Below are positions 1 to 6,505 of a DNA stretch of 10,720 nt, one piece after another (positions within the stretch are counted from its first letter, which is position 1; every line of letters starts with the position of its first letter). The stretch is from NCBI GenBank assembly GCA_002502175.1, contig DAPQ01000018.1:1283-12002 (forward strand), in the 5' to 3' direction. The translations under genes and the position numbers were made by a program. This DNA is from Euryarchaeota archaeon UBA19. Lineage in GTDB: Archaea > Thermoplasmatota > Poseidoniia > Poseidoniales > Thalassarchaeaceae. Under the pieces are notes generated by a model. It had not been told where the DNA came from. It did no database searches and saw nothing but the letters and a program-made list of their open reading frames with translations.

Positions 1-24
1 GTGCCGTCTATCAATAAACAGGTA

Positions 25-39
25 CAGGCCTTTGGCCTG
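25..39. repeat. Short perfect inverted repeat (6-bp arms, 3-base loop)
   Basis: CAGGCC and GGCCTG flank TTT, about 55 bases before the preferred pyrF start. It could fold as a small hairpin in a leader or at the end of an upstream transcript. No T-run follows, so it does not look like a typical terminator, and a match this short can arise by chance. Confidence 0.3.
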
Positions 40-93
40 AAAGCGCGATTCGGGGGGAAAGACTTGAGACGGTCGTGTTGGCGGAATGACTTG

Positions 94-897
94 ATGCGAG
101 CCGAAGACCTCTGGGGTGCGCGCTGGGCTTCCTGCGCCAATCCATTGGCTCATCGTTACATGGAAACCGCCGCTAGAAAGCAGTCATTGGTGTGTCTAGC
201 GGCTGATATGCGAAACGTGGATGAGTTGATCGATTTGGTTGAAGAGGTGGGGCCTCATATCGCTGCACTAAAGACTCACGTCGATATGGTAGACGATTTC
301 TCAAGAGAGTCTTGGCAAGGTCTTGTCGACTCTGCAAATAAGCACGACTTGTTGCTATTCGAAGACCGGAAATTCGCAGATATAGGGAAGGTATCGCAAA
401 ATCAGATGGCTGGTATACACGATATCCGTTCGTGGGCGGATATTGTAACCGCCCACAGAATCTCTGGGCCTGACATTGTTGATGGAATTGCAGCAGGCTG
501 GGCAGATGTTGAGAGAATAGGGGGTGTTCTGTTACTTGCTCAGATGTCTAGTAGTGGCAATCTACTGAATGCAGATTACACTGACGAAGTGATTGCTACA
601 GGCAGAGGTTCCCCGAACGTAATTGGATTCATTGGAAATGGTAGTTCCGCCGGGCAAGTCGCCGCATTACGAGCAAAGGTAGGAGATTCACAGATGATTT
701 GGACCCCAGGAGTGAATCTTGCAGTTGGAGATGGCGATATGGGACAAAGATATGGGCACCCGAGAGATGCGGTTCTTTCGGGTTCTGATGCGATAATTGT
801 CGGTTCTGGCATCCATCGTGCCGAATCTAGGCAAGATGCTGCGGCTGAGTACGCGCGTGCATCTTTCGAAGCACTCTGTGAGCGTGAGGGGCAATAA
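94..897 (+). CDS. pyrF: Orotidine 5'-phosphate decarboxylase, eukaryote (URA3)-like type
   Basis: This cytoplasmic enzyme decarboxylates OMP to UMP, the last step of de novo pyrimidine synthesis. The frame is open from base 1, but I start at ATG 94. That gives 267 residues, the length of yeast Ura3 as I recall it, and places the catalytic motif FEDRKFADIG with D91, K93 and D96 at the yeast positions. LKTHVD (K60) supplies the other active-site lysine. The phosphate-loop residues Q218 and Y220 (motif GQRY) are conserved. The loop that reads VGRG in yeast reads VGSG here, so the phosphate-gripping arginine (yeast R235) is Ser238; an arginine follows four residues later. The first 31 codons of the longer frame match nothing I recognise and are probably untranslated or the tail of upstream sequence. 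The stop overlaps the next gene by one base (TAATG). Family identity is very secure; the start is likely. Confidence 0.93.
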   Translation: MRAEDLWGARWASCANPLAHRYMETAARKQSLVCLAADMRNVDELIDLVEEVGPHIAALKTHVDMVDDFSRESWQGLVDSANKHDLLLFEDRKFADIGKVSQNQMAGIHDIRSWADIVTAHRISGPDIVDGIAAGWADVERIGGVLLLAQMSSSGNLLNADYTDEVIATGRGSPNVIGFIGNGSSAGQVAALRAKVGDSQMIWTPGVNLAVGDGDMGQRYGHPRDAVLSGSDAIIVGSGIHRAESRQDAAAEYARASFEALCEREGQ

Positions 898-1127
898 TGC
901 TCGAGACGATTTTGAATTACTTTATTTTCATCGTGACCCTCTTATTTGTTGGATTTTTTTTCCTTCGAGAAATCATCAAGCGATGGAGAATTGGTTTGAG
1001 GATGTCTGCTGGTGACGAGAGTTTACTCACAGACAGTTCCGTGTCGGTGAAAACGATTACCGATGCACCAGAAGGAAGTGTGATAGTATCACATGTTCCT
1101 GCGAAAATAATTGACGATGGTCAATGA
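897..1127 (+). CDS. Small single-pass membrane protein, unknown function
   Basis: This 76-residue protein has a strongly hydrophobic segment at about residues 4-23, rich in Phe, Ile and Leu. A basic stretch follows (REIIKRWRIGLR, about 24-35), then a polar, soluble C-terminal tail of about 40 residues. The positive charges after the helix predict the tail on the cytoplasmic side, with the N terminus outside. Its ATG overlaps the pyrF stop codon by one base, so translation is probably coupled and the two genes cotranscribed. It ends five bases before the stop of the convergent gene at 1133. I recognise no family. The coupling and the clear membrane segment make it a credible real gene despite its size. 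Confidence 0.7.
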   Translation: MLETILNYFIFIVTLLFVGFFFLREIIKRWRIGLRMSAGDESLLTDSSVSVKTITDAPEGSVIVSHVPAKIIDDGQ

Positions 1128-1132
1128 TTATC

Positions 1133-1837
1133 TCAAACCATTCCGGTCAATTGGTCGATTAAGGAGTTTAGATCTAGAAAACCGGCATAGTGCGCGCCGC
1201 CTATGGCTCCACCTGAGATAATTAATAGGAGAAATAATCGGATTATCCAACGTCCTTTCGGCTTCTTTTTTGTTGGCGAGGTTATGGGCGCCGGTTCACT
1301 TGGCTGTGGAGGTGGCATCTCGATGTTTTCCATAGGAGGAGTGGGTGCTCCGGGTGGCGGCGGCATTCCTGGCAAAGGAGGTAGTGCAGGAGGTTCTGGT
1401 TCGGGGTCTTCCAGAGTAGGGTATAGGGCGTCCAAATCGGTTAGCCCGGGTGCTTCGGGGATTTTGCCCATCCAACCATTCCATGATTCTTCAATTGAAG
1501 AGTCTGTAAATGGCGTCATAAGAACGCCTACTGCTCCTGCTGAATAGGCTGCATCTTCGGCTAAGTCGATTCTGCCTCTGCTGGATACGAAGACTATGCG
1601 AGCCTTTGGATCGGATTCTCTCATCTCCAGCGCCGCTACATGGCCGTCGAGAGTAGGAATATCTACTGCAATGAATACCAAATCAGGCCTCAGTGCAACG
1701 AATTCGTCGACCGCTTTGTCTCCGTCTTTGACTACTTCAGAGGCCCAGCCGCGCTTGCGGAGAACCATTTGCAAACGGCCTTCTGTGATTGAGTTTCCAA
1801 TCACGATGAGGGCGGTCTTGGACTCATCCGCTGACAT
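1133..1837 (-). CDS. Tail-anchored protein with degenerate response-regulator receiver domain
   Basis: From ATG 1837 the protein has 234 residues. Residues 8-110 have the receiver (CheY-like) strand-helix pattern, ending in TPF. The phosphorylation residues are missing: the acidic pair is Ile13/Gly14, the acceptor position four residues before the conserved proline is Ala57 (motif AVDIPTLDG), and the late lysine is Thr108. A Ser at about 85 remains. A proline-rich linker of about 65 residues follows, then KKK-PKGR and one membrane helix at about 197-219 near the C terminus. This predicts a cytoplasmic head anchored by its tail. It lies directly downstream of ftsY on the same strand. A longer frame from TTG 1882 overlaps the ftsY stop by four bases; I prefer the ATG because it sits just before the domain. 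The partner and role are unknown. Confidence 0.8.
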   Translation of the reverse strand: MSADESKTALIVIGNSITEGRLQMVLRKRGWASEVVKDGDKAVDEFVALRPDLVFIAVDIPTLDGHVAALEMRESDPKARIVFVSSRGRIDLAEDAAYSAGAVGVLMTPFTDSSIEESWNGWMGKIPEAPGLTDLDALYPTLEDPEPEPPALPPLPGMPPPPGAPTPPMENIEMPPPQPSEPAPITSPTKKKPKGRWIIRLFLLLIISGGAIGGAHYAGFLDLNSLIDQLTGMV

Positions 1838-1878
1838 GTTCGTGATGACACAAGAGGTATTGTTGAAGAAAGACGCGG

Positions 1879-3177
1879 TCAAACCTCTTGCGATAGTATC
1901 GAATCAATTAGCCAATCCGGCTCGAAGTCTTGTAGGTCATCATAGCCCTGCCCCACTCCTGCTAGAACAATAGGGCGTCCTGTGGTATGAGCAATCGAAA
2001 GCGCAGCTCCTCCTTTGGCATCCGTGTCTAACTTACAGAGAACTGCGCCGTCGAAACTTAGCATGCGCTGGAATTCTTTTGCTTGGATTACTGCATCGTT
2101 TCCGGCAAGTGCGTCGGCCACGAATAATACCAGATGGGGGCGCGTGACTCTGTGCACCTTTCGTAGTTCTTCCATCAAGTTGGTTTTGTTTTGCATGCGT
2201 CCTGCTGTATCGATAATTACGATGTCTTCTCCCCTGGCTTTTGCGCTTTCTAATGCATCTCTAGCAACGGCTGCTGCATCGCCTCCTCTTTGGCTACGAA
2301 TACATCTTACTCCGAGTCTGTCTGCATGGTTTGCTAACTGATCGATTGCGCCGGCTCGGAAGGTGTCAGCGGCAGCCAAAACCACAGAGTATCCTTGGTT
2401 GGTTAATCGATTGGCAATTTTTGCAGTCGTGGTGGTTTTTCCCGTCCCGTTTACTCCGACCATCATTATCGAAACAGGAGTTCCTTGGTCAGTGAAGGAT
2501 CTCACCGTTTTATCGAAATCCCAGTAGCCCGCCTCCAACAAAGAAAGTAGTGAGTTTCGTAATGCGCTCTCGATGACTTGTGATAAATCCGCCTTCCGGG
2601 CTATTCGGGCGCCGATCAGCGAGCCACGAAGTGTAGTCATTACATCCGTGACAGCGTCATGGCCCATGTCGGCCATCAATAGATCCGTTTCTAATTCCTC
2701 AAGGATTTCTTCGAGGGTATTGCTGGCCGCGATTACTTTTCCTCCGCGTGTAACTTCTGCCTCGCCCAAATCTATCTTGAATTCAGCTGTTTCATTCGCA
2801 ACTAACTCCCTTCCCGTTGTACTAATCATTGGGTCTTGTGGGGCTTGTTCGACAGGGGTTTTGTCGGCCTCTGCTTTGGCGACTGCTGCTGCTCGTTCGG
2901 CTTGTTTGCGAGATTTCTTGTCTGTTGGAGAGGAGAATGGATCTTCGGGAAGTTCTTCCACGAAATCGTCCCACTGGTCCTCAACTTCTTCCTTGAATTC
3001 TTCGAAGCCGGGAGGCGGGGGTGGGGGTGGAGCGTTTTTCGCTCTCTCAATTGCTTCCATCAATTGACGGCGTTGAAGTAGAGCCTCTTCGGCCTCGATT
3101 GAGTCTTCTTCGACTGTGAAGTCTTCCTCTTCTGCAGCTTCTTCGGCTTTCTTTTTGAAGCGGTCGAATAAGCCCAT
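1879..3177 (-). CDS. ftsY: Signal recognition particle receptor FtsY
   Basis: FtsY is the SRP-receptor GTPase. It docks SRP54-bound ribosomes at the membrane for co-translational insertion or export. The 432-residue protein has an N-terminal A region of charged, mainly acidic sequence containing a run of seven prolines at about 50-56. The NG domain follows: G1 loop GVNGTGKTT at 241-249, the DTFRAGAIDQL motif typical of SRP GTPases, G3 DTAGR at 323-327, KLD at 382-384 followed by DAKGG, and a C-terminal DDLQDFEPDWLIDSIL that matches FtsY rather than SRP54. The start at ATG 3177 is fixed by a full GAGGTGA ribosome-binding site. It follows prefoldin alpha by 17 bases and precedes the pseudo-receiver gene, so the three probably form one operon. 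Confidence 0.97.
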   Translation of the reverse strand: MGLFDRFKKKAEEAAEEEDFTVEEDSIEAEEALLQRRQLMEAIERAKNAPPPPPPPGFEEFKEEVEDQWDDFVEELPEDPFSSPTDKKSRKQAERAAAVAKAEADKTPVEQAPQDPMISTTGRELVANETAEFKIDLGEAEVTRGGKVIAASNTLEEILEELETDLLMADMGHDAVTDVMTTLRGSLIGARIARKADLSQVIESALRNSLLSLLEAGYWDFDKTVRSFTDQGTPVSIMMVGVNGTGKTTTTAKIANRLTNQGYSVVLAAADTFRAGAIDQLANHADRLGVRCIRSQRGGDAAAVARDALESAKARGEDIVIIDTAGRMQNKTNLMEELRKVHRVTRPHLVLFVADALAGNDAVIQAKEFQRMLSFDGAVLCKLDTDAKGGAALSIAHTTGRPIVLAGVGQGYDDLQDFEPDWLIDSILSQEV

Positions 3178-3181
3178 TTTT

Positions 3182-3188
3182 TCACCTC
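3182..3188 (-). promoter_or_regulatory. Shine-Dalgarno site of ftsY
   Basis: On the minus strand this reads GAGGTGA, complementary to the conserved archaeal 16S rRNA 3' end. It ends four bases before ATG 3177. It is one of the clearest ribosome-binding sites in the window and decides the ftsY start. Confidence 0.8.
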
Positions 3189-3194
3189 AGAATT

Positions 3195-3716
3195 TCAGTC
3201 ATCAAGTGTGAACTCTGTTCCTCTCTTTCGTCGTCGGCGTTTTGGTCTGCTTTCGCTTTCTTCGGAGCTTGTTGCTTCTGGGGTTTCTGGTAATTCATCT
3301 TGCAATTCGGCAACGCCGTCATTGAATTGTGTTGCTAGTTCAATGACCAGTTTCTCAGTCTCGTCAAATTCTGATTTAAGACTGTCCATTAGACGTAGCA
3401 ATTCTTGATTTCTTGTCAATAAAATCTCCAATGCTTCCTCTCGTGTCTTCTCTGCTTGGATCCCGCTACCAATATCGACTACTGCGCCCGCTTCCGAGGG
3501 AATGTCTGCGATGATTTGAACGCCTCCTCCTAGGGGGATCATTGCATCACTAGCCCCCGATTCTGGAATGGCTTCCAGTGCCATGATTGCGCGGGCTTGT
3601 TCTTGTCGTACTTCTTCCAAGCGAACCACTTGAGACTCAAGATTCTGAAGACGCTCGCGATTGACCTCTACTTGTTGCGCGATGCGTTGTAATTCTTCCC
3701 TGTCGGGGTTGCTCAT
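3195..3716 (-). CDS. pfdA: Prefoldin subunit alpha
   Basis: Prefoldin is a jellyfish-shaped chaperone (two alpha and four beta subunits in archaea) that passes unfolded proteins to the thermosome. The 173-residue protein has the expected two long coiled-coil helices, about residues 3-48 and 88-135. Between them is the beta-hairpin segment with MIPLGGGVQI and VVDIGSGIQAEKT, which is diagnostic of the alpha subunit. The C terminus is longer than usual: an acidic, serine-rich stretch (PETPEATSSEESES) followed by a strongly basic RPKRRRRKRG and an acidic end. No Shine-Dalgarno site is visible before ATG 3716, which fits the first gene of an operon with a short leader. ftsY follows after 17 bases. 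Pairing of pfdA with ftsY is a known archaeal arrangement. Confidence 0.93.
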   Translation of the reverse strand: MSNPDREELQRIAQQVEVNRERLQNLESQVVRLEEVRQEQARAIMALEAIPESGASDAMIPLGGGVQIIADIPSEAGAVVDIGSGIQAEKTREEALEILLTRNQELLRLMDSLKSEFDETEKLVIELATQFNDGVAELQDELPETPEATSSEESESRPKRRRRKRGTEFTLDD

Positions 3717-3804
3717 TGGCTCGTCGAGTTGTCGGGGTGCAATGAAGCCGTCGATGAATCATCGTCGTGATTTGTTTATCTAACATAAGTCAAAGCGTTG
3801 GGGT
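3717..3804. promoter_or_regulatory. Divergent intergenic region between pfdA and the lipoprotein gene
   Basis: These 88 bases separate two diverging genes and must carry both promoters. An AT-rich block around 3770-3785 (TTTGTTTATCTAACATAAG) could serve as a TATA element. It lies about 20-35 bases before ATG 3805, which fits a nearly leaderless lipoprotein transcript. Read on the other strand, the same block lies about 55-70 bases before the pfdA start. No start site can be proven from the sequence. Confidence 0.4.
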
Positions 3805-4716
3805 ATGAAGATTGTCGCCCCTTGGATGATCTGCTTGATGTTCTTGGCATCGTTTTCCGGTTGCATCGCAAGCGAAGACGGTGATAATGAGGGGCGATAT
3901 ATCGACGATGAAGAGGATTTAATCGATTACATTGAAGAAGGAATTTGCGGAGATATTGATGGAGACGGTATTCCAGATTGCCCATTGAGTGGGTATATCG
4001 AAGGAACCGACCCTTGGTGGTGCACATCAAGTGGGATTGGTGGTCATCATGTTGATCCTGTGTATGAAAATTCACAGAAGGGGGCCCTTAGCGACGAGAT
4101 TTGTGAAGCGCTAACTTACGAGTTGAAAGCGGCCATATTATGGTCCCAAGAATGGCCTACCTTGGGAGATGCGGAAGCTGCTGGGTACAGTATGTCTGTG
4201 GAATATGTTGAAGGTATGGGAACGCATCATGTGATGTTGAATGATTTCTCTATGGAAGATTCTTCTTTTGATGCTGAAAATCCACTATTCCCTGGAACAA
4301 GAATTGATTCTGTGTTTGAATTCGAAAGGCCTGAATTCTTGATGTACGGGGGTGAAGATGCCGATGCTCAGTTGGTTGGTTTTGCATGGTTTGTCCATGC
4401 TCCCGTGGATAATCCTCCTGACGGTTTCTCGGGAGATAACGACTGGTGGCATCGGCACGAAATAATGTGTTTCAGGCCTAGTGATTTTGTCTTGAGGGGG
4501 GAAGGTTTGAGTGATGAGGTCTGTGAAGAAAGAGGTGGTGAAAATATCAACCTAGAGGAATATTGGATGGTTCATGCTTGGATAGTTAGGCCATGGTTGA
4601 CTTTTGATGATGTATTTACCAACCATCACCCATGCTTGTATGAAGAAGGTCCTGAGACTGATCCTGATGCGGAATGTTGGTCTGAGAGTACCGAACATGT
4701 CGGACACGAAATCTGA
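3805..4716 (+). CDS. Secreted lipoprotein of unknown function with Ca-binding-type loop and conserved His/Trp motifs
   Basis: This 303-residue protein starts with a short signal peptide ending in a lipobox, SFSGC, so Cys20 is the probable lipidated residue and the protein is anchored outside the cell. An acidic stretch follows. Then comes DIDGDGIPD (50-58), a thrombospondin-3/EF-hand-like calcium loop flanked by Cys48 and Cys59. The main domain (about 75-295) has recurring His/Trp motifs: GMGTHH (H141, H142), WWHRHE (W214-E219) and WMVHAW (W254-W259), plus paired cysteines. These could form a metal site or a buried core. I have a general memory of similar GMG-x-H / HRH secreted proteins of unknown function in bacteria, but can name no family. 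It lies 74 bases upstream of the APS kinase gene on the same strand and may or may not share its transcript. Confidence 0.85.
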   Translation: MKIVAPWMICLMFLASFSGCIASEDGDNEGRYIDDEEDLIDYIEEGICGDIDGDGIPDCPLSGYIEGTDPWWCTSSGIGGHHVDPVYENSQKGALSDEICEALTYELKAAILWSQEWPTLGDAEAAGYSMSVEYVEGMGTHHVMLNDFSMEDSSFDAENPLFPGTRIDSVFEFERPEFLMYGGEDADAQLVGFAWFVHAPVDNPPDGFSGDNDWWHRHEIMCFRPSDFVLRGEGLSDEVCEERGGENINLEEYWMVHAWIVRPWLTFDDVFTNHHPCLYEEGPETDPDAECWSESTEHVGHEI

Positions 4717-4777
4717 TTTTTGACTTAATCGAGGGTCCCGTTGTAGTCAAATAGGGCTCGTCTGTCGCCCGACTGCT

Positions 4778-4784
4778 GGAAGGA
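4778..4784 (+). promoter_or_regulatory. Probable ribosome-binding site of the APS kinase fusion gene
   Basis: GGAAGGA lies six bases before ATG 4791. It is a partial Shine-Dalgarno match with suitable spacing and supports that start, which is also only eight residues before the P-loop strand as expected for APS kinases. Confidence 0.5.
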
Positions 4785-4790
4785 TATCCG

Positions 4791-5672
4791 ATGGGTAGAG
4801 TAGTTTGGTTCACTGGCCTCTCCGGGGCGGGAAAAACCACCATTGCAATGGCGGCTGCAGAACGCTTTGGTTGCGAGGTTCTAGATGGTGACACGATTCG
4901 AGATTTCTTTGCTAATCACGACTTCAGTCGAGAAGGCAGAGAGAGGCACTTGCTGGGTATCGCGAAGATGGCGAAGATGATGTCCAAGCACACCGATGTT
5001 CTTTGTTCGTTCATCACCCCTTACGAAGATGTGCGAGAGAAAATCCTTGAGATTCTACCAGATGATGCAATTATGGTGCATGTCTCCACATCTCTCGAAG
5101 TCTGCGAAGAGCGTGATGTGAAGGGATTGTACGCAAAGGCAAGAACTGGTGAAATATCCAACTTTACTGGGATTTCCGACCCATTCGATGAGCCTGAATG
5201 CGCCGATATTACTCTCAATTCAACAGGTGAAGAAGGCGGCTCAGTCGATGATATGGTCGAACAATTGGCTCATCTATTTGAGAAGAAGAAGGCGGTTCTA
5301 CTTCCTGGCCGCTGGCAACCTCTCCACGTTGGTCATGAGTGGTTAATTCAAAGGGAGTTGGACCAAGGAAAGAGGGTTGTTGTAGGAATTCGCGACACCC
5401 CTGTGTCCGAATCTGACCCTTACTCTGCTGATATGCGGAAGAGGATGATTGAGCATCGCTACGAAGGAGAGGATGTTGAGGCATGGATCATGCCTGATAT
5501 CGAAGCAATTTCTTATGGACGAAAGGTAGGCTACGATCTTCGTGAAGCCGATGATATTCCTCCCGAAGTATTTGCTGTGTCTGCAACCGGAGTTAGGGGC
5601 GGAAACAGAGCGAATGTGTCTCAGAAGGTCATGGAGTTCATGATTTCTGAAGGTATTTGGGACGGCGAGTGA
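4791..5672 (+). CDS. cysC: APS kinase fused to a C-terminal nucleotidylyltransferase domain
   Basis: Residues 1-165 are an adenylylsulfate kinase, which phosphorylates APS with ATP to give PAPS, the universal sulfate donor. Visible motifs are the P-loop GLSGAGKTT (9-17), LDGDTIR (31-37), FSREGR (45-50), SFITPY, and the lid KGLYAKARTGE followed by NFTGISDPFDEPE. All look intact. Residues 168-293 are a separate small HIGH-type nucleotidylyltransferase: GRWQPLHVGH (173-182, with H179 and H182), PYSADMRKRMI, MPDI, and a C-terminal SATGVR (S264-R269) in the ISxTxxR position. This half resembles NMN adenylyltransferases more than classical ATP sulfurylase. Known PAPS synthases fuse APS kinase to ATP sulfurylase, so this half might supply APS, but that is inference; it could instead act on NMN or a sugar phosphate. 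The gene heads a run with the LON-domain and sulfotransferase genes. Confidence 0.92.
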   Translation: MGRVVWFTGLSGAGKTTIAMAAAERFGCEVLDGDTIRDFFANHDFSREGRERHLLGIAKMAKMMSKHTDVLCSFITPYEDVREKILEILPDDAIMVHVSTSLEVCEERDVKGLYAKARTGEISNFTGISDPFDEPECADITLNSTGEEGGSVDDMVEQLAHLFEKKKAVLLPGRWQPLHVGHEWLIQRELDQGKRVVVGIRDTPVSESDPYSADMRKRMIEHRYEGEDVEAWIMPDIEAISYGRKVGYDLREADDIPPEVFAVSATGVRGGNRANVSQKVMEFMISEGIWDGE

Positions 5673-5710
5673 TTACAACATTTGAATAGCGATACTGGCT
5701 ATTTCATATT

Positions 5711-6457
5711 GTGACTGAGTCCTTCACCGTCCCTTTGTTTGTGTTGCCTATGGGTATTTTTCCGATGTGTAAGGAGCCGTTGAGGGTATTTGAGCCAAGG
5801 TACAAACAGATGCTTGACGATTGTGTCTTGAATAATTCTCAATTTGGTTATATTGCCGCAGATATCAACGGAGAAGGTGAAAATGGCTGGACTCTTCCTG
5901 CTGAATATGGTGTACTTACCTCTGCGGAGAATCTCCAGGAACAAGGGACAAATCTGATGTTTACTGCATACGGTGAAAAGAGATTCAGAGTGGTCAACGT
6001 AATCCCTGCTGCGCTTCCAGCCGAAGACTTTGGAGATGTGTTTCCGTCCGTTGACGAACTTGTGGAGCGATACATTGAGGAAAATGCGGAAGGAAAATTG
6101 TACATCAGAGCTGAGGTCGAGATCTTACCTCCACTGGATGGTGTCATTAATGATGATGATTGGGTGGATATTTTGGAAATGTGGGCGTGGCAGATTGTCG
6201 AGATGTCTAGTATGTTTAGGAATGAAGAGTTGTCTAACTCCGAAGTCTTCTCGGTTCTGAAATCAGAGTTTACTCCTTACTCAGAGTACTCTCTATGGTT
6301 TGCTTGCCATTCACTGTTGGATTCGATTGAGGATCGACAGACCGCACTAGCTTCTAGATCAGCAAACGATATTATGGATTTACTGAAGATGAATGTTGCA
6401 GAAAAAAATACACAGTTGAAGGCTGTTCGTTCAGTTATGGAAAACGACTCTGATTAA
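5711..6457 (+). CDS. Stand-alone LON N-terminal (substrate-binding) domain protein
   Basis: This 248-residue protein begins with the PUA-like LON domain: VPLFVLPMGIFPM (7-19), then the signature LRVFEPRYKQM (24-34) and FGYIA. These match the N-terminal domain of Lon proteases and small LON-domain proteins. There is no AAA+ module and no Ser-Lys protease domain, so it is not a protease. The second half (about 120-248) is helical and acidic, like the helical segment that follows the domain in Lon. The likely role is binding of a peptide or ligand; no partner is evident. The start is GTG 5711, because the next ATG (codon 14) would cut the first strand. No Shine-Dalgarno site is visible. It lies 38 bases after the APS kinase fusion, and its stop abuts the next open frame, so cotranscription is likely. 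Confidence 0.85.
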   Translation: MTESFTVPLFVLPMGIFPMCKEPLRVFEPRYKQMLDDCVLNNSQFGYIAADINGEGENGWTLPAEYGVLTSAENLQEQGTNLMFTAYGEKRFRVVNVIPAALPAEDFGDVFPSVDELVERYIEENAEGKLYIRAEVEILPPLDGVINDDDWVDILEMWAWQIVEMSSMFRNEELSNSEVFSVLKSEFTPYSEYSLWFACHSLLDSIEDRQTALASRSANDIMDLLKMNVAEKNTQLKAVRSVMENDSD

Positions 6458-6505
6458 GTGTCTCGGAGTCTGTATGCTCATAACTACGTAGTTTGGGCGG
6501 ACATT

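Noticed and set aside
1..93. N-terminal extension of the orotidylate decarboxylase from GTG at base 1
   Set aside because: The 31 extra residues match nothing in the family, while ATG 94 gives the same length and catalytic numbering as yeast Ura3.
1203..1547. Plus-strand open frame rich in Gly
   Set aside because: It is the complement of the Pro-rich linker of the minus-strand pseudo-receiver gene. Its Gly runs mirror Pro codons.
1133..1882. A functional two-component response regulator
   Set aside because: The receiver lacks the acceptor aspartate, acidic pair and lysine, there is no output domain, and no histidine kinase is nearby.
2573..3067. Plus-strand open frame of 164 codons with a poly-Gly run
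   Set aside because: It lies wholly opposite ftsY, its composition reflects the complement of acidic and proline codons, and no domain is visible.
4716..4760. Terminator formed by TTTGAC and GTCAAA arms after the lipoprotein gene
   Set aside because: The arms are six bases with a loop of more than 20 bases, and no T-run follows. This is likely chance, although a five-T run right after the stop could end some transcripts.
4791..5270. Sulfur assimilation locus
   Set aside because: No ATP sulfurylase of classical type, PAPS reductase or sulfite reductase is present in the window; sulfotransferases are present instead.
5711..6457. Lon protease
   Set aside because: Only the N-terminal substrate-binding domain is present, with no Walker motifs and no Ser-Lys catalytic region.
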